Shown piece by piece: positions 51,983 to 59,799 of a DNA stretch of 64,000 nucleotides. The first letter of the stretch is position 1. Each line of letters starts with the position of its first letter. The stretch comes from FEN-1297 sp021817845. GTDB taxonomy: Bacteria; Bacteroidota; Ignavibacteria; Ignavibacteriales; Ignavibacteriaceae. The stretch is taken from the NCBI GenBank assembly GCA_021817845.1, contig JAKAFW010000005.1, forward strand, positions 62,001 to 126,000. The letters run 5' to 3'. Both the position numbers and the translations under genes were made by a program. A model generated the notes under the pieces. It saw nothing but the letters and a program-made list of their open reading frames with translations, was not told the DNA's origin and did not search any database.

Positions 51983-53497
51983 ATGCAAAAGCCCCGTCTA
52001 AGTTTCTGGCAAATCTGGAATATGAGTTTCGGATTTTTAGGGATTCAATTTGGTTTCGCACTTCAAAATGCAAATGTAAGCAGAATATTTGAAACGCTCG
52101 GCGCAAAGATAGACGCAATTCCCATTTTATGGATTGCAGCGCCAATAACTGGTTTAATTGTCCAGCCGATTATCGGTCACATGAGCGATAAAACTTGGGG
52201 AAGACTTGGAAGACGCCGCCCCTATTTTTTGTCCGGAGCTATACTCGCATCTCTTGCATTGTTCATTATGCCTAATTCTTTTGTACTTTGGATGGCTGCC
52301 GGAATGCTCTGGATAATGGACGCTTCAATAAATATTTCTATGGAGCCGTTCCGCGCTTTTGTAGGAGACATGCTTCCCTCAGAACAGAGGACAGTCGGAT
52401 TTTCGATGCAAAGTTTTTTCATAGGCATAGGAGCTGTGGTTGCATCTGCCCTTCCATATATAATGACTAACTGGTTCGGAATAAGTAATACCGCAGCAGA
52501 AGGTGTAATCCCTCTTTCCGTTAAATTATCCTTTTACATTGGGGGAGCTATATTTTTGATTGCAGTGTTGTGGACGGTTTTAAGTTCTAAAGAATATTCT
52601 CCGGAAGAGTTAAAAAGATTCAGTGAAGGAAACGAAAAAAACAGGAACTCTTACCGACAGAACGAAGATTTTATTGAGCCTAATAAATTTTATTTATGGG
52701 GAATGATCTGGAGTGTAACCGGGATTATTCTTTTTACAATTTTTTATTTTTTTATATACATGGATTACGGTCTCGGTGTATTTTTCCTTGGAATAATTGT
52801 TTTTGGTCTTCTCCAAATACTTGTCGGATTTCTTACCGAGCAAAAGAAAACTACAGGAGGATTAGTAGTAGTAATAAATGATCTTATTAAGATGCCAAAA
52901 ACAATGGTACAACTTTCTTACGTTCAATTCTTTTCCTGGTTTGCATTATTTGCAATGTGGATTTACACGACTCCCGCAGTTACACATCATATTTATGGAA
53001 CAACGGACACTACATCGGCACTATATAATCAAGGCGCAGATTGGGTTGGCGTTCTCATGGCTGTTTACAACGGTTTTGCTGCGATTATGGCTTTTGTATT
53101 AGTATGGCTTGCAAAGAAAACAAACAGAAAAAGCGTTCATGCAATTAGTCTTGCTATCGGCGGAATTAGTTTAGCATCATTTTATTTTATAAAAGAACCT
53201 CATTTACTTTTACTACCCGAGTTAGGAATTGGTTTAGCTTGGGCATCAATACTAGCAATGCCTTACGCAATTTTGACAGGTTCTCTTCCTGCAAATAAAA
53301 TGGGGGTTTATATGGGAATATTTAATTTCTTCATCGTAATCCCACAGATAACTGCCGCAGCAATTTTGGGTTTTTTCGTAAAACATATTTTCGGAGACGA
53401 AGCAATCTATGCGTTGCTATTAGGAGGTGTGTCTTTTATTTTAGCAGCAATATTTGTTTTAAGAGTTGACGACGTTGACGAAACTCTTAAAGAATAG
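51983..53497 (+). CDS. SLC45-like MFS transporter (sugar:proton symporter candidate)
   Basis: A 504-residue, 12-helix MFS protein. The N-terminus (LSFWQIWNMSFGFLGIQFGF) and loop 2-3 (GHMSDKTWGRLGRRRPYFLS) match the SLC45/maltose-sucrose group, and PFRAFVGDMLPSEQR is a second family motif. Such carriers import alpha-glucosides or sucrose with protons, but the substrate is not fixed. AAGGA lies about ten bases before the ATG. It stands alone between unrelated genes. Confidence 0.88.
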   Translation: MQKPRLSFWQIWNMSFGFLGIQFGFALQNANVSRIFETLGAKIDAIPILWIAAPITGLIVQPIIGHMSDKTWGRLGRRRPYFLSGAILASLALFIMPNSFVLWMAAGMLWIMDASINISMEPFRAFVGDMLPSEQRTVGFSMQSFFIGIGAVVASALPYIMTNWFGISNTAAEGVIPLSVKLSFYIGGAIFLIAVLWTVLSSKEYSPEELKRFSEGNEKNRNSYRQNEDFIEPNKFYLWGMIWSVTGIILFTIFYFFIYMDYGLGVFFLGIIVFGLLQILVGFLTEQKKTTGGLVVVINDLIKMPKTMVQLSYVQFFSWFALFAMWIYTTPAVTHHIYGTTDTTSALYNQGADWVGVLMAVYNGFAAIMAFVLVWLAKKTNRKSVHAISLAIGGISLASFYFIKEPHLLLLPELGIGLAWASILAMPYAILTGSLPANKMGVYMGIFNFFIVIPQITAAAILGFFVKHIFGDEAIYALLLGGVSFILAAIFVLRVDDVDETLKE

Positions 53498-53737
53498 CCG
53501 ATGTTATACAACTTTGGGAAATTGGAGAAATTGAGTGTTAGGGTAAAGGAATTGATAGAGATTTTTTAATTACCTCAGTCATGTTACGCAACCTTTGTAA
53601 TATCTGTCTGCCGCCAGGTAGGTTGGAAAAATCGAGTAATGGAATAGACTAATTTTTTCCATTATTCCAAAATTCCATGACTCCAAATGGAAATCCAACG
53701 TAATGTGAGTTACTTCATTATTTCATCATTCTATGCA

Positions 53738-53771
53738 AAACCTCCGAGGTTTAGGAAAACCTCGGAGGTTT
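53738..53771. repeat. 15-bp perfect hairpin (AAACCTCCGAGGTTT type)
   Basis: AAACCTCCGAGGTTT (53738-53752) and its exact reverse complement (53757-53771) flank a 4-base loop; each arm is itself nearly palindromic. No T tract follows, so it is more like a REP element than a terminator. A related single arm lies at about 37328-37342. Confidence 0.7.
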
Positions 53772-53990
53772 CTCTCTATGTAATAATAACCTTTTGCGTA
53801 TGGTGAATTATTAAGTTATCATTACCTTCTATCCGATGCCGACTGTCTCGGCAACTCATTTCCACCTTTACCAATGAATAATTTGATTGCTAAGTGTTAA
53901 TTAAACTCTTATTTGAGGAAAATTACTTTAGTCTGATTATGGGAAAGATGGAAGTTAATCGAGAGATCAGTACAAGATGAGGGCAAGAGA

Positions 53991-54034
53991 AGTGCATTCA
54001 CAGTGCATTCATAGTGCATTCAGAGTGCATTCAA
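53991..54034. repeat. four tandem 11-bp direct repeats (AGTGCATTCA+N)
   Basis: Four exact copies of AGTGCATTCA follow each other with one variable base between them (C, T, G, A in order), giving an 11-bp period. One period per helical turn would present four identical faces to a protein. The region lies 460 bp upstream of the hybrid kinase gene. Confidence 0.85.
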
Positions 54035-54453
54035 AAAGTCAGGAAGTACTGTTTTTAATTTTTTTCCCCTTTTTTAGATGGTTTTGAAGAATTAGTTTGT
54101 ATCAACTATAAAATTATAAGACGTAGAGAAAAAGGGCTAATGTTCACTTATATTAAAAATAATATTTTGGAATATGTGAATCAAGAAAAAGGCAAAGATA
54201 TGGGTGCCAATACTATAAGGATTGTTTTGAATTTTGATAAAATCTGTCCAAAACGAATTGTTTTTTATCCTTTTTAAGAAATTAAATTATTCCGGAAATC
54301 AGTGGCAAAATGAAATGATAGTTTTCTTAATAGCTTTTTTGTGATGGAACGCAAATAATCTATTTACTTTATATTTTTTTTGAATTAGTTTTCAATTTAC
54401 AATAAATGGGGATATGAAAATTAAGGATAATAGTATCTATAATTAGTGAGGGG

Positions 54454-54600
54454 ATGGCTGATAACAATGAGATAGAAATTCGCCTGGTTGAAGATATCCA
54501 TTATAGTGCTGAAATAATATTAATATTGAGAAATAAGATTTTATCTCATGAAGAACAAATTGCAAGACGTGTACCGGATACTTTTTATAGAAGACAATAA
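54454..54600 (+). pseudogene. receiver-domain N-terminal remnant
   Basis: A 48-codon frame, MADNNEIEIRLVEDIHYSAE then IILILRNKILS, reads like beta-1/alpha-1 of a response-regulator receiver (compare ILLVEDNPxDAELxLxxL). It loses that likeness after about 35 residues and stops at 54600, overlapping the start of the hybrid kinase gene by 53 bp in another frame. It looks like the stump of a deleted receiver gene. A leaderless short peptide is the alternative. GAGGGG precedes the ATG too closely to be a good ribosome binding site. Confidence 0.4.
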
Positions 54601-57600
54601 AAAAGATTATGAACTGATCATTAGAGAAATAAGAAACTCTCCCATCAAGTTCTTGGAAAGACTTGTGCAAACAAAAAGTGATTACGTTGCGTCTTTACAA
54701 GAATTTAATCCCGATTTAATAATATCCGATTATCTCCTTCCCAATTTTAATGGGATGGAAGCATTAAAAATCAGGAATAAAATAAATATAGAGATTCCTT
54801 TCATAATTTTAACCGGCTCAATGAACGAAGAAACTGCTGTTGATTGTATGAAAGAGGGGGCAAATGACTATGTAATTAAAGATCATATTGCTCGACTTGT
54901 TCCAGCTATTTCCTCTGTATTAGAGCGAAACAGAATAAACAAAGAAAAGGATGAAATTGAAAGCGCTCTAAGAATAAGTGAATCACATTACCGGGAGCTT
55001 ATTGAACAGGCGGTTGTAGGAATTTTTAATACGGATTCAAAAGGCAGAATTTTATTCATTAATGAAAAGGTCTGCCAACTGCTTAGATATTCAAGAGAAG
55101 AATTACTGAAACTCAATATCAAAGATACTTATCCAACCGGATCAGATTATTCCCCTGAAAAGCAATACTCAAACTTAAGAAAAGGTTATCCGCTCAATTT
55201 TGAAAGATTAATTAAACGAAAAGATGGAACTCTATTCCCAATTGAAGTCAACGTAAAGTTAATGAGTGACGGAAATGTCTTGGGCATTATACACGACATT
55301 ACCGAAAGAGTCGAAACATTAAAGGCTTTGACCGATAGCGAGGAGCGATTCCGTGTTGCCTTTGATAATGCGGTAATTGGAAATGCAATAACAAGTCTTG
55401 AGGGAAAGTTCCTAAAAGTTAATCGCGCATACTGTAACATGCTGGGCTACAATGAAAATGAGCTTGTTAACCTTAACATGGTCTCAATTACTCATCCTGA
55501 AGATGTACAAAAAAGTATTGACTTCATGTCAAAGCTATTTAATGGCGAGGAAGACTCAGTTCACTTTGAGAAACGATATATTTCAAAGGGAGGCAAAGTA
55601 ATTTGGGCTTTTCTTGGAATAATTGTTTACAGTGATGGCAATGGTAAACCACTTTATTATATATCACATGTTCAGGATATAACAGAGAAGAAAATAGCAG
55701 AAAATTCCTTGCGGGAAAGCGAAACCCGTTTCCGTTCTTTGGCAGAGACAACAGCATCGGGAATATTCATCTACCGAGAAGATGGATTTTTATATGTAAA
55801 TCCTTACGCAGTTAAGATGTCGGAATATTCGGAAGAAGAATTTTTAGCGATGCGAATCGGAGATTTAATTCACCCTGATTTTAAGGATGAAGTAATTAAA
55901 CGAAGTAAAGAACGGCAGATAGGGGCATCAGTTCCCACGAGATATGAATTTAAGATATTGACTAAAAATGGGAAGGAGCTATGGCTCGACTATACAGCAG
56001 GTACAATTGAATACCAGGGCAAGCCGGCAGTAATCGGTACCGCATTTGATATAACAACACGAAAAATAGCGGAAGAAAATTTAAGGGAGAGCGAAAGTCT
56101 TTTTCGCACATTGACAGATACAACAACCACCGGAATTTTTATTTACCAAAACGAAAACTTTATAGAAGTAAATAACGCCGCGCTAATAATGTCCGGATAT
56201 TCGAGAGAAGAATTTTTAAGAAAGAAAATTTGGGAAATAGTTCATCCTGATTACAGTGGGATGGTTATAAATCGGGCAATAGACCGTACGAAAGGGCTTC
56301 CTGTTCCTTCCAGATATGAATTCAAAATCTTAACTAAGGAGGGAAAAGAATTATGGGTAGATTTTACCGCAGGCACAATAAAATACCAAGGGAAAGTTGC
56401 AATAATCGGGACTTTGTTTAATATAACAGATAGGAAAAATGCTATTTACGAGTTAAGAAAATTACTTCGTGCAATTGAGCAAAGCCCTAACACAGTAATA
56501 ATCACAGACTTAAATGGCAATATTGAATATGTTAATCCAAAATTTACAGAAGTGACCGGCTATTCCTTTGATGAAGTGAAGGGAAAAAATCCAAGAATTA
56601 TTCAGTCGGGATTAACTCCAGTGTCAACTTACCGGGAGATGTGGAACGCCATAATCTCAGGGAATGAATGGCGGGGAGAAATTCTTAACAAAAAAAAGAA
56701 TGGTGAACTTTTTTGGGAATCAATTATTATTTCTTCAATTTTAGATGCTGAAGGAAAAATAACAAACTTCCTTTCAGTAAAAGAAGATATAACAGGAAAG
56801 AAGAAATCAGAGGTTAAAATTGTTGAGTCGGAGGCACAGTTCAGATCGGTTTGGGAAAATTCAATTGATGCGCTTAGATTAACGGATGAAAACAGCACAA
56901 TCCTGGAAGTTAATCAAGCTTACTGCAAATTAGTCGGCAAGAGTAAAAAAGAATTAGAAGGCAAAACTTATGATATAGTGTACTCCGGTTCTGACCCTCA
57001 TTTAGTATCAAAATTTAAGGAAGATTTTAAGACTCGGAACGCAAGACTGAATTACGAGAATGAAGTTACCTATTGGGACGGAAGAAAAATTTGGTTGGAA
57101 ATATCGCATTCTTTTATTGATGTAAAAAATCAACCTACAAAACTGCTTTCAATATTTAGGGAAATAACAGAGCGCAAAGAAGCAGAGGAACAACTAATAT
57201 CTGCTAAAGAAAAAGCTGAGGAAATAAACAGGCTTAAATCAAACTTCCTTGCTAATATGAGCCACGAACTACGCACGCCGATGATCGGTATTTTAGGTTT
57301 TGCAGAAATATTAAAAGAAGAGTTGGAAAACCCTGAGCAGAAAGAGATGATAGAGATTATTCATTCAGGCGGAGAGAGGTTACTTCAGACACTTAACCAA
57401 CTTCTTGATTTATCACGTATAGAATCTAATAAGTTCGATCTTAATTTAACTCCCGTTAATTTGAGGGAAACGGTATCTGAGCTTATTAAAAATTATGATA
57501 GCGCTGCGTTAAAGAAAAATCTTTATCTAAGACAAAATAACCTAAAGGAAAATATTTTCATTAAAATTGACGAAAGAATCTTCACCCAGATTTTTAACAA

Positions 57601-58360
57601 CCTTCTTAACAATGCAATTAAATTTACTAAAGCTGGAGGAATAGAAGTAGAAATTGACGAAGAAACGACATCAGAAAAAACGTGGGCGGTTCTAAGGTTT
57701 ATTGATACTGGCATAGGCATTTCTGAAGAGAGCCTTAATCTTATCTTTGAAGAATTTCGTCAGGCGAGCGAAGGTATAAGCAGAAATTACGAGGGCACGG
57801 GTCTTGGTCTCACTATAACTAAAAAGTCTGTGGAACTCATGGAAGGTACTATTTCCGTAAATAGCGAAGAAGGAATTGGCTCAACTTTTACTATCCGTTT
57901 CCCATCTTATAAAGAAGAGATCGCGCAGAAAAAGACAGAGCGTAAAGTGAAGCCCGTTAATGGAAATATTATTTCAGTTTTTGCTAAAAAAACAAAAATC
58001 CTTTTCGTGGAAAATGATATGGCAAGCAGAGAGTTTGTTAAACTCTCGTTAAAAAAGCTTTATGAAATTGATTTGGCTGAAGATGGAGAAACAGCGCTTC
58101 AAAAAGTTAAAGATAATTTCTATGATATTATTTTAATGGATATAGGATTAGGGCGCGGCATGGATGGAATTGAAGCGTCAAAAGAAATAAGAAAGTTTGA
58201 GATTTACAAAGATATTCCGATCATTGCCATTACCGCATTTGCAATGAAAGGAGACAAAGACAGAATCCTTTCACAAGGGTTAACCGACTATATTTCCAAA
58301 CCATTTGGTAGACAAGATTTGATAGATATGGTTGATAAATATCTTGCAATTGAAAATTAA
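54548..58360 (+). CDS. hybrid sensor histidine kinase: REC-PAS(x6)-HisKA-HATPase-REC
   Basis: A 1270-residue soluble hybrid kinase. Domains in order: receiver 1 (residues 9-125; ILFIEDN, acceptor D61 in IISDYLLP, VIKD Lys111); six PAS/PAC units (about 145-260, 265-385, 391-510, 515-635, 640-760, 765-885); HisKA with phosphorylatable His906 (NMSHELRTPM); HATPase_c (N-box NNLLNNAIKFT, G-boxes DTGIGIS and EGTGLGLT); and receiver 2 (1149-1270, acceptor about D1198 in IILMDIGLGRG). There are no membrane helices or signal peptide, so it senses an internal cue. PAS units 3 and 4 are near-duplicates. A single-receiver gene follows, a plausible phosphorelay partner. The cue is unknown. Confidence 0.93.
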   Translation: MKNKLQDVYRILFIEDNKKDYELIIREIRNSPIKFLERLVQTKSDYVASLQEFNPDLIISDYLLPNFNGMEALKIRNKINIEIPFIILTGSMNEETAVDCMKEGANDYVIKDHIARLVPAISSVLERNRINKEKDEIESALRISESHYRELIEQAVVGIFNTDSKGRILFINEKVCQLLRYSREELLKLNIKDTYPTGSDYSPEKQYSNLRKGYPLNFERLIKRKDGTLFPIEVNVKLMSDGNVLGIIHDITERVETLKALTDSEERFRVAFDNAVIGNAITSLEGKFLKVNRAYCNMLGYNENELVNLNMVSITHPEDVQKSIDFMSKLFNGEEDSVHFEKRYISKGGKVIWAFLGIIVYSDGNGKPLYYISHVQDITEKKIAENSLRESETRFRSLAETTASGIFIYREDGFLYVNPYAVKMSEYSEEEFLAMRIGDLIHPDFKDEVIKRSKERQIGASVPTRYEFKILTKNGKELWLDYTAGTIEYQGKPAVIGTAFDITTRKIAEENLRESESLFRTLTDTTTTGIFIYQNENFIEVNNAALIMSGYSREEFLRKKIWEIVHPDYSGMVINRAIDRTKGLPVPSRYEFKILTKEGKELWVDFTAGTIKYQGKVAIIGTLFNITDRKNAIYELRKLLRAIEQSPNTVIITDLNGNIEYVNPKFTEVTGYSFDEVKGKNPRIIQSGLTPVSTYREMWNAIISGNEWRGEILNKKKNGELFWESIIISSILDAEGKITNFLSVKEDITGKKKSEVKIVESEAQFRSVWENSIDALRLTDENSTILEVNQAYCKLVGKSKKELEGKTYDIVYSGSDPHLVSKFKEDFKTRNARLNYENEVTYWDGRKIWLEISHSFIDVKNQPTKLLSIFREITERKEAEEQLISAKEKAEEINRLKSNFLANMSHELRTPMIGILGFAEILKEELENPEQKEMIEIIHSGGERLLQTLNQLLDLSRIESNKFDLNLTPVNLRETVSELIKNYDSAALKKNLYLRQNNLKENIFIKIDERIFTQIFNNLLNNAIKFTKAGGIEVEIDEETTSEKTWAVLRFIDTGIGISEESLNLIFEEFRQASEGISRNYEGTGLGLTITKKSVELMEGTISVNSEEGIGSTFTIRFPSYKEEIAQKKTERKVKPVNGNIISVFAKKTKILFVENDMASREFVKLSLKKLYEIDLAEDGETALQKVKDNFYDIILMDIGLGRGMDGIEASKEIRKFEIYKDIPIIAITAFAMKGDKDRILSQGLTDYISKPFGRQDLIDMVDKYLAIEN

Positions 58361-58447
58361 TTCTTTGCATATTTTTTATTGCTTCATATTAATAAAATGT
58401 TCTAGATTTGTATAATAAGAATAAGTTGTTTCATAACCTTAAAATAA

Positions 58448-58819
58448 ATGAGAAAAGTACTGCTTGTTGAAGACGACGAACCGACAAAAGATATTATCAA
58501 ATATCTTTTAAAAAACATCTGCGAGCTTCAAACAACTAACCAAGGTGAAATTGCAATAGATTTGGCAAATGAAACCAAGTATTCACTAATTTTGATGGAT
58601 ATAAAATTGAATTTTGGAATGAACGGGATAAAGGCTACCCAGAATATTAGGAAAATAAAAGGTTATGAAAATGTTCCCATTATTGCCGTCACTGCTTACG
58701 CTATGAAGGGTGATGAGGAATATTTTCTTTCACAAGGATTATCTTATTACATAGCTAAACCATTTGACTTAAAAAAGTTTGTTTCTACAATTAGCAATTT
58801 TCTGTCTTTTGAAAACTGA
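58448..58819 (+). CDS. stand-alone receiver-domain response regulator
   Basis: A 123-residue single receiver domain. Acidic pocket in VLLVEDDEPTKD, acceptor Asp in LILMDIKLNFGMNG, Thr in AVTAYAMKGDEE, and Lys in YYIAKPFDLKKF. No output domain. It is strongly similar to the C-terminal receiver of the hybrid kinase 88 bp upstream (same MDIxLxxGMxGI and AMKGD segments), so it probably arose from it and may shuttle phosphate or act by protein contact. Confidence 0.92.
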   Translation: MRKVLLVEDDEPTKDIIKYLLKNICELQTTNQGEIAIDLANETKYSLILMDIKLNFGMNGIKATQNIRKIKGYENVPIIAVTAYAMKGDEEYFLSQGLSYYIAKPFDLKKFVSTISNFLSFEN

Positions 58820-59018
58820 GTGCAACTTCGGAAACCTTATAACAATCAGACCGTAATTTTATTATGCTATTGTATAATGCGATAAAACGCAAGTTCAAGA
58901 TTAAGTTTAAGTTCAAGAAAAAAGCAAAGAAAATATCTTGACAGAAAAAACAAAGAGTTAAATGGTGATACTATAATAAGCTTGATGGTGATGCAAATAA
59001 TATAATTATGGAGGCTTA

Positions 59019-59204
59019 ATGCATATGTGGGGGTACGATAATGGAAACATTGAAATAATGAATAGAATTGTATTAGTATCCTTTATTGTCGTTTTATATT
59101 CATTTTCATTTGCGCAGCAGCGCTACTGTACAAATTTCCTTTGGTGTAGAGCGGAACTTACTGGTATCATTCGCACTCCGGACTTCAAGAGCAAAGTGGT
59201 TTGA
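59019..59204 (+). pseudogene. short secreted-protein start, probably truncated or frameshifted
   Basis: A frame beginning MHMWGYDNGNIE with a strong GGAGG before it, containing a signal peptide (MNRIVLVSFIVVLYSFSFAQ from the Met at 59058). After the cleavage site the frame soon becomes unlike a protein (QRYCTNFLWCRAEL) and stops at 59204. A neighbouring frame in the same DNA reads SATVQISFGVERNLLVSF and continues, so a frameshift after the signal peptide is plausible. The end overlaps the 3' end of the YHS-like gene on the other strand by 20 bp. I do not recognise the parent family. Confidence 0.35.
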
Positions 59205-59349
59205 ACAGTGCATTTATAATCTCTTCTTTGCAAGTATCGCAGCTGAGATAATATTTCTTACCGTTTAGCGCGTTTACTTTGCATCCACCGGTACTTAGTA
59301 AATACATTCCGCAAACAATATCCTTTACCATTTCTCTTCCGCTATTCAT
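59185..59349 (-). CDS. small YHS/TRASH-like metal-binding protein
   Basis: A 54-residue protein (MNSGREMVKDIVCGMYLLST at the start; KKYYLSCDTCKEEI in the middle). It resembles the N-terminal YHS module of the copper ATPase encoded 450 bp upstream in transcription: DIVCxM, then a Tyr-Tyr strand, then CxxC in place of CSEDC. Cysteines at 13, 23, 37, 40 and 53 could hold copper or another soft metal. The ATG at 59349 has AAGAG-like purines before it; an ATG at 59331 (MVKDIVCGM) is an alternative that matches the ATPase start. Its end overlaps the plus-strand frame at 59204. Likely a metallochaperone or sensor; inferred. Confidence 0.7.
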   Translation of the reverse strand: MNSGREMVKDIVCGMYLLSTGGCKVNALNGKKYYLSCDTCKEEIINALFKPLCS

Positions 59350-59376
59350 CTCTTCATCTCTTTTCTTAATTAGTCT

Positions 59377-59399
59377 CGACTCCGATTAAATTGGAGTCG
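59377..59399 (-). terminator. stem-loop between cupredoxin and YHS-like genes
   Basis: A 7-bp stem CGACTCC / GGAGTCG with a 9-base loop follows the cupredoxin stop by 10 bp on the minus strand. There is no run of T after it, so it may attenuate, process or protect the message rather than terminate it. Confidence 0.45.
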
Positions 59400-59409
59400 G
59401 AAAGAAAAT

Positions 59410-59787
59410 TTACTTTACAATTAATTTTCCTCTCAGCATTCCCATTGCGCAATGGAATTCATATTCACCCGCCTTATCTATTTTTAATTCGATTGGTATT
59501 GTCTTATTTGTTGAAAGGGTTGCTTGTTTTTGGAAATCCGGGAAGATAACCTGCTCAGAGCAAGCCGCTGTTTCTTCGCGGTGAAAGTTTAACTTAATCG
59601 GTTTGCCTGTTTCAAAAATTAAAACGTCCGGAGTATAGCCGCCTTTTACAGTAATAAATGCTTCTTGAATACCTGAAGCGGCTGCTTGTATTTTTACTCC
59701 TTCCTTTTCGGAGAACCAAAAATACCATGCTACCCAAGCCGATAATCCTAATCCGCCAATTACAACTAATATTTGATCGAGTGTCAT
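59410..59787 (-). CDS. membrane-anchored cupredoxin
   Basis: A 125-residue protein with one N-terminal transmembrane segment (ILVVIGGLGLSAWVAWYFW) and a cupredoxin domain facing the periplasm. Type-1-like ligands are visible: His in LNFHREETAACSEQV, Cys in the same AACSE stretch, and His/Met in YEFHCAMGMLRG. GGYTPDVLIFETGKPIKLNF is the typical first strand pair. Next to a Cu-ATPase it probably accepts or buffers exported copper. A 12-bp gap separates it from the ATPase stop, so they form one operon. Confidence 0.87.
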   Translation of the reverse strand: MTLDQILVVIGGLGLSAWVAWYFWFSEKEGVKIQAAASGIQEAFITVKGGYTPDVLIFETGKPIKLNFHREETAACSEQVIFPDFQKQATLSTNKTIPIELKIDKAGEYEFHCAMGMLRGKLIVK

Positions 59788-59799
59788 TTTATTATTTCC

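Larger units (their letters stand above)
53498..54453. other. repeat-rich intergenic region
   Basis: Nearly 1 kb without a convincing gene. It contains the 12-mer TCATGTTACGCA (53579-53590), a REP-like CTGTCTGCCGCCAGGTAGG (53604-53622), the long hairpin at 53738-53771, and the four-copy 11-mer array at 53991-54034. A 45-codon plus-strand frame (54140-54277, MFTYIKNNILEYVNQEKGKD), preceded by AAAGGG, is probably chance but could be a small protein. AT-rich sequence towards 54440 must hold the promoter of the hybrid kinase gene. Confidence 0.6.

Noticed and set aside
54140..54277. 45-codon plus-strand frame after AAAGGG
   Set aside because: Short, in AT-rich repeat-bearing DNA, with no recognisable motif; kept only as a remark on the intergenic region.
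58938..58977. TTGACA and TATAAT before the frame at 59019
   Set aside because: The hexamers are 28 bases apart, not 16-18, so they do not form a classical promoter; the lineage probably uses different promoter elements.
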